DNA of 64,000 nt from Streptomyces sp. Alt3 (lineage in GTDB: Bacteria; Actinomycetota; Actinomycetes; Streptomycetales; Streptomycetaceae). Of this stretch, positions 55,755 through 64,000 are shown piece after piece (position 1 is the first letter of the stretch; each line of letters starts with the position of its first letter). The translations under genes and the position numbers were made by a program. The stretch is from the NCBI RefSeq assembly GCF_030719215.1, contig NZ_CP120983.1:3534001-3598000 (forward strand). The letters are read 5' to 3'. The notes beneath the pieces are model-generated. The model ran no database searches, was not told where the DNA came from, and worked only from the letters and a program-made list of their open reading frames with translations.

Positions 55755-58700
55755 TCAGTCGAACCAGCGGTCCCGGGCCAGTTCCTCCGTGCGCGACGGG
55801 TCCTCCAGCAGAGCGGCCACCTCGAAGCGGCGCGGCCACTGGCCGGCGGCCCAGGCGAGACCGGCCGCCACGCCCTCCAGGGTGGAGGCGTGGACCACTC
55901 CGTCCGGGGTGCGGCGCCAGTCCAGCTCCACACCGCCCGCGCGCAGTTCACCGTGCTCGATGTAGGTGTCGGGGGTCCCGGCGCCGAGCAGGATACGGAC
56001 GGAGTCCGGCACCCGGTGTTCCTCGCCCCGCGTCGTCACCACGGCCTCGACGCTCTCGCCGAGCCGCCGCACCTGGAGCAGGTCCGCCAGCTCCGCCGCC
56101 CGCGCCGGGGCCACCGGCAGCAGCGGGAGGCCGCCGGTCAGCGGCAGCAGGTCGGGGGCGTCGGCGATCACCACGTCCGCCGCGTCGGCGACCCGCACCT
56201 CGTCGTCCACGACGGCCCGCAGCTCGTCGGGCAGCGTGACCTGCTCGGGGTCCATCTCGGCCAGCGCCGTGTAGAGGGAGTGCAGCTGCACCGGACCGAC
56301 GGGACGCTCCTCGTCCGCGAGCCGCCCCAGCAGCTCGGCCGCCCCGCCCGGCTCGTCCAGGAGCGCGGCCACCGAGGTACGTACCCCGAGGGCGCGCAGC
56401 ACCTGCGCGTCGTCGAAGCCGGTCGCGTCGGCGGAGTCGTACAGACCCTCCAGACGCGGGTCCCCGCCGGCCGCGCGCAGGCCGGCCGGGCGGCGGCCGT
56501 CGAGCACGGGGTGGTCCCGCAGCCACCACGCGGTGTAGGGCCGCACCGACTGCGTCGTACCGTCCGGGAGCAGCACCCGTACCGGCTGGGTCAGCGCGTC
56601 GCGCAGCGGCGGACGGGCCAGCATCGCGAGGGCCTGCGGCCAGGCGTCGTCGTCGACGAGGTCCAGATCCCGTACGGCGACGAGCTCCGTGGCGACCGGG
56701 GGCACCGGGGTGTCCGGGAGCTGGTCCAGCACGTCCTCGCACCACACGTCGACGGCGTCGAGCAGACCGGCGTCGTCGGGCTCGGCGAAGTCGCTGTCAC
56801 GGGGCTCCAGTTCGTCCGGGTCCAGGACGACGTCGGTGGCCCGTACAAGTGCGAAGGTGGCCAGCACCCCGCAGGCGGTCAGGGGCTGTTCACCCCAGCG
56901 CTCGGCCAGCTCGGCGTCGCACAGGGCGAGTTCACCCTCACGCATCACCTGGGCGAACGGGCTGTCCGGCAGCACGAGTTCACCGGCGGGCGCCGGTTCG
57001 CCGTCCTCGTCGGGCAGGGCCAGCGCCCCCAGCCACGGCTCGTCGCCCGGGGCCAGGTCCGCGTCGCGTACGAGGGTGAGGACGGTCTCGGCGAGCTCGT
57101 CCGCGTCCAGGGCGTCCTCGTCCCAGATCTCGCCCGCGTCCAGCGACCCGGCGACGGCGGCGCGGACCTGCGGGGTCGTCAGGACGGCCCGGGGGGTGGC
57201 GGGCAGCGCGCCCAGCTTCTCCAGCAGGGGGTGGGCGGCGTCGGGGTGGGCCACCTTCAGACCGAGCCGGGCCAGCTTGCCCAGGACGGGTGAGGCCGGC
57301 TCGTCGGGCAGCGGCAGCAGGACCTGGCGGGGTCCGATGGTGGTGCGGGGCGCGTCCGCGGAGCCCGCGAGGGGGACGGGCAGCCCGGAGAGCCGGTCGG
57401 GGTCGACACCGGCCAGGCTGTCGTACAGCCGGCGCCACCACTCCGGGTCACGCTCCAGGCCGGCCAGCCGGTCGACGGCCTCGGTCAGCGGGACCCGGGC
57501 GACGCCGAGGGTGCGCAGCTCGGCGCGGCGCTCCAGCCCGGCCGGCAGCAGACAGGGCAGGACCTCGGCGAGGACCCGTACGGTCTCCGCGCCGACGCCC
57601 TCGACCACCTCGGCCTCGACCGGCCGCAGGGCGGTCGTGTCCCGGCCCGGCACCCCGGCGCCGTCCCAGTCGTCCCACTGCCCCGCCGCCTCGGCGGGGT
57701 CCCGGGGCGCCGCGGGCTCCAGGAAGGCGACGCGCGGCAGCCGCTCCAGGATCGCGGCGCGCAGGGCGCCGTCCAGCTGCCCCTTGCCGAGCGCCCCCGG
57801 CACAAGGGCGATCGTGGCGACGGAGACGGGCTCCCACGCGGCGAGCAGCTCGGCGTAGGAGTCGGCCGCGCGCTCCACCAGGAAGTCGGTCAGCGGGCCC
57901 GGCGCGGGGTGGCGGCGGGTGGTGTCGAGCGGCAGCGAGGCGATCAGCAGCGCGGGGACGCCGAGGGGTTCGTCGGTGGGGGTCGGGGCGTGCACGACGG
58001 GCGCCGTACGCGGGTGCAGGGGCGCCCCGTCCTCGTCGACGGGCACGGCCCACGTCACCGACCAGTGCGGACGCAGCCGCTCCTCGACGGGCCGGTCGGC
58101 CAGCAGCGCGGGTTCCAGCGGGCCGTTGCCGGCGGCGGTGCGCCAGCGGTGGAGGCCGCGCACGGAGTCGTCGACGTGCGTGTACGGGCCCTGCTGCGAG
58201 CGTCGCAACGTCCGTACGCCGTCGGGGGTTTCGATCACGACCTCGTCGAGGCCCGGCAGGGTGAGCAGCAGGGCGTCGTCGACCCCGTCGAGCAGCCTGC
58301 CCACGAGGTCCTCGGCGACGCCGTCGCGGAGCGGCAGGACGACGACGGTGTCGTACCCGTCGGGCGCGGTGCCCTCGGCGGGCAGCGGCAGCCGGAGCAG
58401 CGGTACGTGTCCGTCGCGGCGGCGCAGTTCGTCGCCTAGGCCGGGGCTTCCGACGGAAGCCTGACGCGCGAGGTCACGGGCCTCCGCGAGGGACCAGCGG
58501 ACGCCTCCGTGGCGCCCGATCACGGCGGGCTCGTCGCTGACGGCCAGCACGGCGGCGAAGCCGACGCCGAAGCGGCCGACGGCCGACTCGTGGCCCTCGC
58601 GCTTGGCCGAGGCCCGCAGCGTGCTCAGCGACTCGACGCCGGTCGCGTCGAGAGGGGCACCGCTGTTGGCGGCGGCCAGGACGGCGGGGCCGTCACCGGA

Positions 58701-58931
58701 CGCGGCGTGCAGGGTGAGGCGGAGCCGGCCGGGGACACCGGCGCGGGCGGCGGCGTCGGCGGCGTTCTGCGCCAGCTCGACGACCAGCCGGTCGCGGTAG
58801 CCGCCGAGAGCGAGGTCCTCCTCGGCGTTGGCGTCCTCCCGGAAGCGGGCGGGACCCGCTCCCCAGGCGTCGAGCACGCCGCGCCGCAGTCGCGCCGTCC
58901 CGAACGGATCGGCCCCCTCGGTCGCATTCAT
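55755..58931 (-). CDS. Sacsin/HSP90-like ATPase-domain protein
   Basis: 1058 residues, ATG with GGAGTAGGAG just upstream. N-terminal 200 residues form a GHKL (HSP90-type) ATP-binding domain of the sacsin sort: N-box ELAQNAADAAARAG (about 53-66), GDGPAVLAAANSGAPLD and the G-box GRFGVGFAAVLAVSDEP (about 116-132). The rest is a long Leu/Asp/Glu-rich region with many repeated VRT/L.LP.L-like helices but no further domain that I recognise; rich in Ala-Pro-Leu segments of the type GLPVPLAGSADAPRTT. No signal peptide or membrane helix. It stands alone on its strand, 288 bases from DUF3027. Related HSP90-like ATPases occur both as chaperone-type housekeeping proteins and in phage-defence systems; the context here does not decide. 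Confidence 0.85.
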   Translation of the reverse strand: MNATEGADPFGTARLRRGVLDAWGAGPARFREDANAEEDLALGGYRDRLVVELAQNAADAAARAGVPGRLRLTLHAASGDGPAVLAAANSGAPLDATGVESLSTLRASAKREGHESAVGRFGVGFAAVLAVSDEPAVIGRHGGVRWSLAEARDLARQASVGSPGLGDELRRRDGHVPLLRLPLPAEGTAPDGYDTVVVLPLRDGVAEDLVGRLLDGVDDALLLTLPGLDEVVIETPDGVRTLRRSQQGPYTHVDDSVRGLHRWRTAAGNGPLEPALLADRPVEERLRPHWSVTWAVPVDEDGAPLHPRTAPVVHAPTPTDEPLGVPALLIASLPLDTTRRHPAPGPLTDFLVERAADSYAELLAAWEPVSVATIALVPGALGKGQLDGALRAAILERLPRVAFLEPAAPRDPAEAAGQWDDWDGAGVPGRDTTALRPVEAEVVEGVGAETVRVLAEVLPCLLPAGLERRAELRTLGVARVPLTEAVDRLAGLERDPEWWRRLYDSLAGVDPDRLSGLPVPLAGSADAPRTTIGPRQVLLPLPDEPASPVLGKLARLGLKVAHPDAAHPLLEKLGALPATPRAVLTTPQVRAAVAGSLDAGEIWDEDALDADELAETVLTLVRDADLAPGDEPWLGALALPDEDGEPAPAGELVLPDSPFAQVMREGELALCDAELAERWGEQPLTACGVLATFALVRATDVVLDPDELEPRDSDFAEPDDAGLLDAVDVWCEDVLDQLPDTPVPPVATELVAVRDLDLVDDDAWPQALAMLARPPLRDALTQPVRVLLPDGTTQSVRPYTAWWLRDHPVLDGRRPAGLRAAGGDPRLEGLYDSADATGFDDAQVLRALGVRTSVAALLDEPGGAAELLGRLADEERPVGPVQLHSLYTALAEMDPEQVTLPDELRAVVDDEVRVADAADVVIADAPDLLPLTGGLPLLPVAPARAAELADLLQVRRLGESVEAVVTTRGEEHRVPDSVRILLGAGTPDTYIEHGELRAGGVELDWRRTPDGVVHASTLEGVAAGLAWAAGQWPRRFEVAALLEDPSRTEELARDRWFD

Positions 58932-59178
58932 GCCCACGCTCCTACTCCGCTCTTCCGGTGACCCGTGACGCCCAGTGTGCGCCCGAAGGTACCGCGACCG
59001 GGAACCCCCGCAGCGCCCCGTCCCCGGGCAGCGCTCCGGCCTCGGATTCCCCCCGGACGCCGCCCGGGACACGACGGTCGTCGTCGTCCGGGGTCGCGGG
59101 GGTGTTCCCCCGGAGGAGGCACCCGGGAGCGCGGAGGAGCTCGGAGGGTGCGGGAGCAGCCCGCGGCACGCCGCTGCC

Positions 59179-59203
59179 GGGGTCCGGCGCGGTGCCGGAC
59201 CCC
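59179..59203 (-). terminator. Hairpin terminator of the DUF3027 gene
   Basis: Perfect 10-bp stem GGGGTCCGGC / GCCGGACCCC with a GCGGT loop, 16 bases beyond the stop at 59220. Confidence 0.82.
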
Positions 59204-59219
59204 TGGACGGGCGGGGACG

Positions 59220-60152
59220 TCAGGAGTGGCCCAGGTCTTCCGTCGAGCCGTCGGGCTGGGCCGGGACCGAGCCGGAGTCGTCCGCCGGACGCAGCGGGTA
59301 GTCGTCCACCCGCATCGTGTCCAGCGCGTGCGGCGCCGGCTTCGGGGGCTTCGGCATGACCGCGGCCTCGGAGTGGCCCCCGCAGCCGTACGACAGGGAG
59401 ACCACCCGGCCGTCCGCCGGGGCGAACTCGTTCGCGCAGACCCCGAAGGCCTGCCTCAGCGAGCCCGCCATCGGGACCAGGAACGCACAGGAGACGCAGG
59501 ACGCCGGCGCCGCCTGCGCCATGGGTGTCCTCGCGCCGAACTCCTCGTCCCACCGGTCCGCCGCGAGCCCCAGCCCGTACCGGGACAGCACCCGGGCACG
59601 GCGCGTGCCGAGCTCGTCCGCGACCGAGGCGATCGAGCCGCGGCTCGTCGCGGGCAGCGTCGTCAGCTCCGCGTCCTCCGCGTCGGCGAGGGCTGCCAGC
59701 TCCTGGGACACGTCGGAGACGGCGGAGTTCGGCAGGGGCTCGTCCTCGCCCGTCCAGCCGGGCTCCAGGCGCGGGTCCTCCGCCTCGGTCGGCAGGAGGT
59801 CGCCGGGGCCCATGTCACCGGGCCGCAGCCGCTCGCTCCAGGGCACCCACTCGGGGGCGAGGAGCGCGTCGGAGCCGGGCAGCAGCACCGTTTCGTCAAG
59901 GGTGACGTTCTTGGCGCGGGAGGCCCTGGCGACCGTCACCGCCCAGCGCCAGCCCCGGTAGCCGGGCTCCTTGGACTCGAAGTAGTGCGTGACGACCCGG
60001 TCCCCCTCGGAGACCAGGGCCACGTGCTCACCCACCACTCCGGGCGCGGCGGCCTCCTCGGCCGCCGCGCGTGCGAGGTCTACCGCCTCGGCGCACAGAC
60101 GGTCAGGGGCGGGGGTACGGGCCGTACGGCTTCGCGTCGTCGCAGCACTCAC
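59220..60152 (-). CDS. DUF3027 protein
   Basis: 310 residues from GTG. The family pattern is clear: VDLARAAAEEAA, VSEGDRVVTHYFESKEPGYRGWRWAVTVARA (about 47-77), APEWVPWSERLRPGDMGPGDLLPT, a four-helix central part (GTRRARVLSRYGLGLAADRW) and a C-terminal Cys/His cluster CVSCAFLVPMAGSLRQAFGVCANE with SYGCGGHSEA that could bind zinc or an Fe-S cluster. Present as a single copy in many actinomycetes, function unknown. Ends in a strong hairpin; about 440 bases separate it from the divergent MFS gene. Confidence 0.9.
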   Translation of the reverse strand: MSAATTRSRTARTPAPDRLCAEAVDLARAAAEEAAAPGVVGEHVALVSEGDRVVTHYFESKEPGYRGWRWAVTVARASRAKNVTLDETVLLPGSDALLAPEWVPWSERLRPGDMGPGDLLPTEAEDPRLEPGWTGEDEPLPNSAVSDVSQELAALADAEDAELTTLPATSRGSIASVADELGTRRARVLSRYGLGLAADRWDEEFGARTPMAQAAPASCVSCAFLVPMAGSLRQAFGVCANEFAPADGRVVSLSYGCGGHSEAAVMPKPPKPAPHALDTMRVDDYPLRPADDSGSVPAQPDGSTEDLGHS

Positions 60153-60593
60153 AGGTCTCGCTTCTCTCCATACGCCGTCTCACGAGCGCGCCAGCAGCTC
60201 CATCGATGTCCGATTTCGGCCATGACAGTTGTGGGCGGAGCGGACCTGGGGGCCGCGTCGACGTCCACACCCGTTGTGCCTGCCTCGGGCGCGCCTTCTG
60301 CCACCCATTCTGCGGGATCGCGGAGAGGCACGCGGCCAAGAACAACCGCCGGTGGCGCGTGAGTGCACGCTACCCTCTCCGCCGCCCCGAGCCCACCTGC
60401 CCGTCCCAAACAGGTCCGTAACCCTTTCGGACCGCCTCCGTGTCCGCCGCCGGGCCAAAGGCGGAAACGCCCGGGACCACTGGTGTGTCCCAGCCGTTTT
60501 CCGGCCGGGAGGACTCACCCGACGGAGCGGACCGGACCGCGCCCCGGCCCGATCACGGGTTCGTCACGGCGGGGGGTGGGGCACTATGACCAC
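60153..60593. other. Divergent intergenic region between DUF3027 and the MFS gene
   Basis: 441 bases. Holds the DUF3027 promoter and, at its right end, the MFS promoter. A rightward 71-codon frame (60206-60421) with six Cys lacks a ribosome site and is not called. Apart from that I see no gene, tRNA or strong repeat. The composition is less extreme in G+C than coding sequence. Confidence 0.5.
60582..60593 (+). promoter_or_regulatory. CACTAT -10 box before the second MFS gene (leaderless)
   Basis: CACTAT at 60582-60587 ends 7 bases before the GTG at 60594; TTCGTC 16 bases upstream may be the -35. No ribosome site, so a leaderless message is likely. Confidence 0.5.
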
Positions 60594-62036
60594 GTGGCAG
60601 CCGCCAGGTCGTCCGACGGATCCGGCCCGCTCCGCAGGGCGGCCCGGGCGATGGGCCGTGCCCTGCGCGCCCCCTTCACCGGCGCCGCACGCGGGATCCG
60701 GAAGGCGACCCACGCCCACGGGGCGGGCGAGTCCGGCCTCGGCAAACTGATCGAGCTGCACGCGGTCAACGGCGCGGGAGACGTCATGATCACCGTGGCG
60801 CTCGCCTCCACGGTGTTCTTCTCCGTACCGACCGACGAGGCGCGCGGGCGCGTCGCCCTCTACCTCGCGGTCACCATGGCCCCCTTCACCCTGCTCGCCC
60901 CGGTGGTCGGCCCGCTCCTGGACCGGCTGCCGCACGGACGTCGCGCGGCGATGGCCGGCGCCATGTTCGCGCGGGCCGTGCTCGCGATCACGATGTCCGG
61001 CGCGGTGGCCACGGGCGGCCTGGAGCTCTATCCGGCGGCGCTGGGCGTCCTCGTCTGCTCCAAGGCGTACGGGGTGGTGCGCAGCGCCGTGGTGCCGCGC
61101 CTGCTGCCACCGCGCTTCTCCCTGGTGAAGGCCAACTCGCGGGTCACCCTGGCCGGACTTCTGGCGACGGGCGTCGCGGCGCCGATCGGGGCTGGGCTTC
61201 AGAGCGTCGGCTCCCCCTGGCCCCTCTACGGGGCCTGCGTGATCTTCCTCGGCGGGACTGTCCTCGCCTTCACCCTGCCGCCCAAGGTCGACTCCGCGAA
61301 GGGCGAGCGGAAGGCACGGCTGGCCGTCCCGCACGAGGAATCCGTCGGTCCGCCCGCCCCCGTCAAGGACTCCGAGGGGTCCAGGGGGGGCAGGCCCGGC
61401 AGCACCAGGATCGGCCGGAGGAAGGGGCGGGAGAAGCCGCCCGGACTGCGTTCCGTCGGGCCGTCCGTCCTGCACGGTCTCCAGGCCAATGCGGCGCACC
61501 GCGCACTGTCCGGCTTCCTGATCTTCTACCTGGCGTTCCTGCTGCGTGAGCACCCGCTGGCCGGGCAGAGCGCCGCGGTCTCCCTCGGCATCGTCGGCGT
61601 GGCCGCCGGCGCCGGCAACGCCTTCGGCACGGCGGTCGGCTCGTGGCTCAGGGCCCGTGGTCCCGAGCTGATCGTCGCCACGGTGCTGGGGCTCGCCCTG
61701 GGGGTGGCGGTGCTCGCCGCGGTCTTCTTCAGCACGGTGATGGTCGCCGCGCTCGCCGCCGTCGCCGGTTTCACCCAGGCCCTGTCGAAGCTGTCGCTGG
61801 ACGCGATGATCCAGCGCGACGTGCCGGAGGAGGTGCGTACGTCGGCCTTCGCGCGCTCGGAGACGCTGCTCCAGATGTCCTGGGTGGTGGGCGGCGCGAT
61901 CGGCATCGCGCTTCCCCTCAACGGAGCACTCGGCATGTCGGTCGCCGCCGGGATCCTCGCGCTGGGCGCGGGCGCCTCCGTACGGGGCCTCCTGGGGGCC
62001 GCACGGCGCGGCTCACCGCACCCCCGCGTGGCGTGA
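60594..62036 (+). CDS. MFS transporter (second)
   Basis: 480 residues with about twelve membrane helices. Basic N-terminus of 50 residues, then KLIELHAVNGAGDVMITVALASTVFFSVPTD in parts, GPLLDRLPHGRRAAMAGAMFAR (motif A) and a large cytoplasmic loop (about 225-285) rich in Lys/Arg/Gly between helices 6 and 7. GTG start set by the -10 box; the conserved opening [20 protein letters not shown] follows. Resembles drug-exporter type MFS proteins. Directly followed by the DUF2771 lipoprotein gene, 27 bases after its stop. Confidence 0.88.
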   Translation: MAAARSSDGSGPLRRAARAMGRALRAPFTGAARGIRKATHAHGAGESGLGKLIELHAVNGAGDVMITVALASTVFFSVPTDEARGRVALYLAVTMAPFTLLAPVVGPLLDRLPHGRRAAMAGAMFARAVLAITMSGAVATGGLELYPAALGVLVCSKAYGVVRSAVVPRLLPPRFSLVKANSRVTLAGLLATGVAAPIGAGLQSVGSPWPLYGACVIFLGGTVLAFTLPPKVDSAKGERKARLAVPHEESVGPPAPVKDSEGSRGGRPGSTRIGRRKGREKPPGLRSVGPSVLHGLQANAAHRALSGFLIFYLAFLLREHPLAGQSAAVSLGIVGVAAGAGNAFGTAVGSWLRARGPELIVATVLGLALGVAVLAAVFFSTVMVAALAAVAGFTQALSKLSLDAMIQRDVPEEVRTSAFARSETLLQMSWVVGGAIGIALPLNGALGMSVAAGILALGAGASVRGLLGAARRGSPHPRVA

Positions 62037-62050
62037 GCGGCACCGACCGA

Positions 62051-62063
62051 TAACCTTCGGCGC
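62051..62063 (+). promoter_or_regulatory. TAACCT -10 box before the DUF2771 gene (leaderless)
   Basis: TAACCT at 62051-62056 ends 8 bases before the ATG at 62064. Confidence 0.5.
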
Positions 62064-62546
62064 ATGACCGTTCCGTTCTTCTCCGGTAAGAGCCGTCGAA
62101 TCGGCGTCGCTCTCGGTGCCGTGTCCGCGGGACTCCTTGTCCTGTCCGCCTGCGACAAGCCGACGCCGCTCGCCACCGTGACGGTCGGCGACAACTCGGT
62201 GAGCACCGAGGCCGCCTGCTACAACGACGGCAACGCCCTCAAGGAGTCCGAGATCCAGGGCTGCCTCAACAAGAAGGCGGAGAAGTCCGTCAAGGTCGCG
62301 ATGGACGACAAGGTCCGCTTCGGCGTCGACCCCGAGGTCGCGGACAACGGATGGACCCTGTTCATCAACGGCCAGCAGGCCGAGCAGGAGCCGTACAAGA
62401 AGACCTACCGCTCGATCCCCGGCAGCGCGTTCTTCGCGAGCCAGACGGGCGAGACGACGGCGGACAAGACGCAGATCAGCATCGTCGAGACCAAGGGTCA
62501 GAAGCTCACGGGCGTCTGGCACTTCCAGCTCACGAAGACGTCCTGA
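62064..62546 (+). CDS. DUF2771 lipoprotein
   Basis: 160 residues. Basic N-terminus, hydrophobic segment and lipobox LSAC with Cys30, so it is a lipoprotein anchored outside the membrane. The mature domain matches DUF2771 (TVTVGDNSVSTEAACYND, KAEKSVKVAMDDKVRFGVDPEV, WTLFINGQQ, SIVETKGQKLTGVWHFQL), with a probable disulfide between the two further Cys. Function unknown. Sits 25 bases before mqnB, probably by chance of packing rather than function. Confidence 0.88.
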   Translation: MTVPFFSGKSRRIGVALGAVSAGLLVLSACDKPTPLATVTVGDNSVSTEAACYNDGNALKESEIQGCLNKKAEKSVKVAMDDKVRFGVDPEVADNGWTLFINGQQAEQEPYKKTYRSIPGSAFFASQTGETTADKTQISIVETKGQKLTGVWHFQLTKTS

Positions 62547-62571
62547 CCCCCTGATTTCGAGGACCACCGCC

Positions 62572-63291
62572 GTGCGGGTGCTTGTCGTGACCGCCGTCCC
62601 GGCCGAGCGGGACGCGGTCACGCGTGCGTTCGGGGCCGGGGCGCGGGTGCGTGAGGTGCCGGGCGGCGAAGTGCACCGCGCCGGCCCCTTCGACGTCCTG
62701 GCGGGCGGCGTGGGCCCCGCCGCGGCGGCGGCCGCCACCGCTCTCGCCCTCGCCACCGCGCCCGCCGACGAGCCGTACGCACTCGTCGTCTCGGCGGGCA
62801 TCGGCGGCGGGTTCGCCCCCGCCGCGCCCGTCGGCTCCCTCGCCGTGGCCACCGGCATCGTCGCCGCCGACCTCGGCGCGGAGACCCCGGACGGTTTCGT
62901 GCCCGTCACCGGTCTCGGCTTCGGCAGGGACACCTTCCTGCCTCCCGAGGCCCTCGTACGGGACGTGGCGGAGGCCACCGGCGCCGTGCCGGGCCCCGTC
63001 CTCACCGTCTCCACCGTGACCGGCAGCACGGCGCGCACCGCCGAGCTGCTGGCCGCACACCCCGGAGCCGTCGCCGAGGCCATGGAGGGCTTCGGCGTCG
63101 CGGAGGCCGCCGACCGGTTCGGCGTGCCGGCGCTGGAGCTCCGGGCCGTCTCGAACACCGTGGGGCCGCGCGACCGCGAGGCCTGGCGCATCGGCGACGC
63201 GCTGGCGGCGCTCACCGAGGCGTTCGGGAAGACCGCACCTGTAGTGGAAAGTTGGACCCGGCATGACCGACTCGACCGACACCGTGACTGA
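62572..63291 (+). CDS. mqnB: Futalosine hydrolase
   Basis: 239 residues, GTG start. Nucleoside-phosphorylase fold: VLVVTAVPAERDAV, VVSAGIGGGFAPAAPVGSLA, TVSTVTGSTARTAELLA and the catalytic region AEAMEGFGVAEAADRFGVPALELRAVSN in parts (about 170-200), with the conserved Glu and later Asp of futalosine/aminodeoxyfutalosine nucleosidases. Releases hypoxanthine (or adenine) from futalosine in the futalosine route to menaquinone. Its last 29 bases overlap the start of mqnD. Confidence 0.93.
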   Translation: MRVLVVTAVPAERDAVTRAFGAGARVREVPGGEVHRAGPFDVLAGGVGPAAAAAATALALATAPADEPYALVVSAGIGGGFAPAAPVGSLAVATGIVAADLGAETPDGFVPVTGLGFGRDTFLPPEALVRDVAEATGAVPGPVLTVSTVTGSTARTAELLAAHPGAVAEAMEGFGVAEAADRFGVPALELRAVSNTVGPRDREAWRIGDALAALTEAFGKTAPVVESWTRHDRLDRHRD

Positions 63292-64000
63292 CACCGCGAC
63301 CGACCCGGCCGGGGCACCGCTCCCCGCGCTCCGGATCGCCTACTCGCCGTGCCCCAACGACACCTTCGTCTTCGACGCCTGGGCGCACGGAAGGGTCCCC
63401 GGCGCGCCCGCCCTCGACGTGACCTTCGCCGACATCGACCTCACCAACGGCATGGCCGAGCGTGGCGAGTTGGACGTGCTGAAGGTGTCGTACGCCGTGC
63501 TGCCCTGGGTCCTCGACGAGTACGCGCTGCTGCCGTGCGGCGGGGCGCTCGGACGTGGCTGCGGGCCGCTCGTCCTCACGAAGGAGGCGGGCGCCGACCT
63601 GACGGGCAGGACCGTCGCCGTGCCGAGCGAGCGCTCCACCGCCTACCTGCTGTTCCGGCTGTGGGCGGCCGAGGTCGTACCGGACGGGGTGGGCGAGATC
63701 GTCGTCATGCCGTTCGACGAGATCATGCCGGCGGTGCGCGACGGCCGGGTGGACGCCGGGCTGGTCATCCACGAGGCGCGCTTCACCTATCAGAACTACG
63801 GCCTGCACAGCCTCGCCGACATGGGCGAGCACTGGGAGTCGACCACCGGCCTGCCGATCCCGCTCGGCGCGATCATCGCCAAGCGCTCGCTGGGCGAGGA
63901 GACGCTGAACCGGCTGTCGGAGTCGATCCGCACGTCGGTGCGGATGGCGTGGGACGACCCGGAGCGTTCGCGTCCGTACGTCCTGGAGCACGCCCAGGAG
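63263..64000 (+). CDS. mqnD: 1,4-dihydroxy-6-naphthoate synthase, N-terminal part
   Basis: Partial, 246 residues before the right window edge. ATG at 63263 is in mqnB; the reading TDSTDTVTDTATDPAGAPLP leads to IAYSPCPNDTFVFDAWAHG (about 27-45), the periplasmic-binding-protein-like fold of MqnD. Further conserved pieces: NGMAERGELDVLKVSYAVLP, GCGPLVLTKEAG, VAVPSERSTAYLLFRLW, VIHEARFTYQNYGLH with the catalytic His, and TGLPIPLGAIIAKRSLG. Converts cyclic dehypoxanthine-futalosine to 1,4-dihydroxy-6-naphthoate, right after the step started by MqnB. Together they show that the organism makes menaquinone by the futalosine pathway. Confidence 0.95.
   Translation, partial: MTDSTDTVTDTATDPAGAPLPALRIAYSPCPNDTFVFDAWAHGRVPGAPALDVTFADIDLTNGMAERGELDVLKVSYAVLPWVLDEYALLPCGGALGRGCGPLVLTKEAGADLTGRTVAVPSERSTAYLLFRLWAAEVVPDGVGEIVVMPFDEIMPAVRDGRVDAGLVIHEARFTYQNYGLHSLADMGEHWESTTGLPIPLGAIIAKRSLGEETLNRLSESIRTSVRMAWDDPERSRPYVLEHAQE

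Noticed and set aside
60206..60421. 71-codon rightward frame with six Cys in the DUF3027/MFS spacer
   Set aside because: No ribosome site, a less biased third codon position than real genes here, and no recognisable domain. Could be revisited if conserved.

Overview
The window reads as a stretch of Streptomyces chromosome (or that of a very close actinomycete). Almost every codon ends in G or C, GTG and TTG starts are common, genes are packed with ATGA/GTGA start-stop overlaps, and Streptomyces hallmarks are present: a conservon, a futalosine-route menaquinone pair, F420- and cytochrome P450-type enzymes, many TetR/MarR/LysR regulators and one TTA (bldA-type) leucine codon. I see no tRNA, rRNA, CRISPR, IS element, integrase or phage gene.

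Layout. 1-3.0 kb: a leftward operon (TIGR03084-type protein, AtuA/DUF1446 protein, acyl-CoA carboxylase beta subunit cut by the window edge) preceded by a perfect 14-bp palindrome, probably acyl-CoA/branched acid catabolism. 3.1-6.6 kb: a small, unusual enzyme group (GSA-aminomutase-like PLP enzyme, an SDR lacking both catalytic Ser and Tyr and carrying the TTA codon, an unknown protein with a DGxHR motif, a PhyH-type Fe/2-oxoglutarate dioxygenase). 6.8-12.6 kb: a 55-aa repeat protein, a DinB protein, an EamA exporter divergent from a LysR regulator, and a giant FAD/Fe-S dehydrogenase. 12.7-14.5 kb: an LCP cell-wall ligase. 14.8-20.3 kb: a complete conservon (kinase-like, roadblock, DUF742, GTPase) with a CYP157-like P450 lacking ExxR and a CYP154-like P450. 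20.4-21.5 kb: serC with an apparent +1 frameshift. 21.6-31.9 kb: mixed housekeeping (PP2C phosphatase, GNAT, PPOX enzyme, secreted proteins, GDSL hydrolase, tandem SUKH-4 protein, EEP nuclease/phosphatase, two TetR regulators, a reductase, DUF4429/SHOCT).

32-42 kb: an aldo/keto reductase divergent from its probable TetR repressor with a 21-bp palindrome between them, an HTH protein, a small protein behind a Crp-like site, a hydrolase, a VOC protein, and an ABC exporter (FtsX permease plus ATPase) divergent from a two-component system whose kinase carries a membrane-anchored C-terminal extension. 42-54 kb: small operon with a cupin/zinc-ribbon protein, nadE, proline iminopeptidase, a second aldo/keto reductase, a 29-aa membrane peptide, thpR, an MFS pump with a MarR gene, a ribbon-helix-helix protein, an AzgA-type purine permease, DUF2530 and a CtpE-like P-type ATPase. 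54-64 kb: secreted beta-rich protein, a 1058-aa sacsin/HSP90-like ATPase, DUF3027, a second MFS protein, a DUF2771 lipoprotein, mqnB and mqnD (cut by the right edge).

Two themes recur. Several start codons sit 7-8 bases after a TANNNT box, which implies leaderless mRNAs. Divergent regulator/target pairs with clear palindromes are frequent. The least explained parts are the 3.1-6.6 kb enzyme group, the conservon P450 pair and the sacsin-like ATPase.
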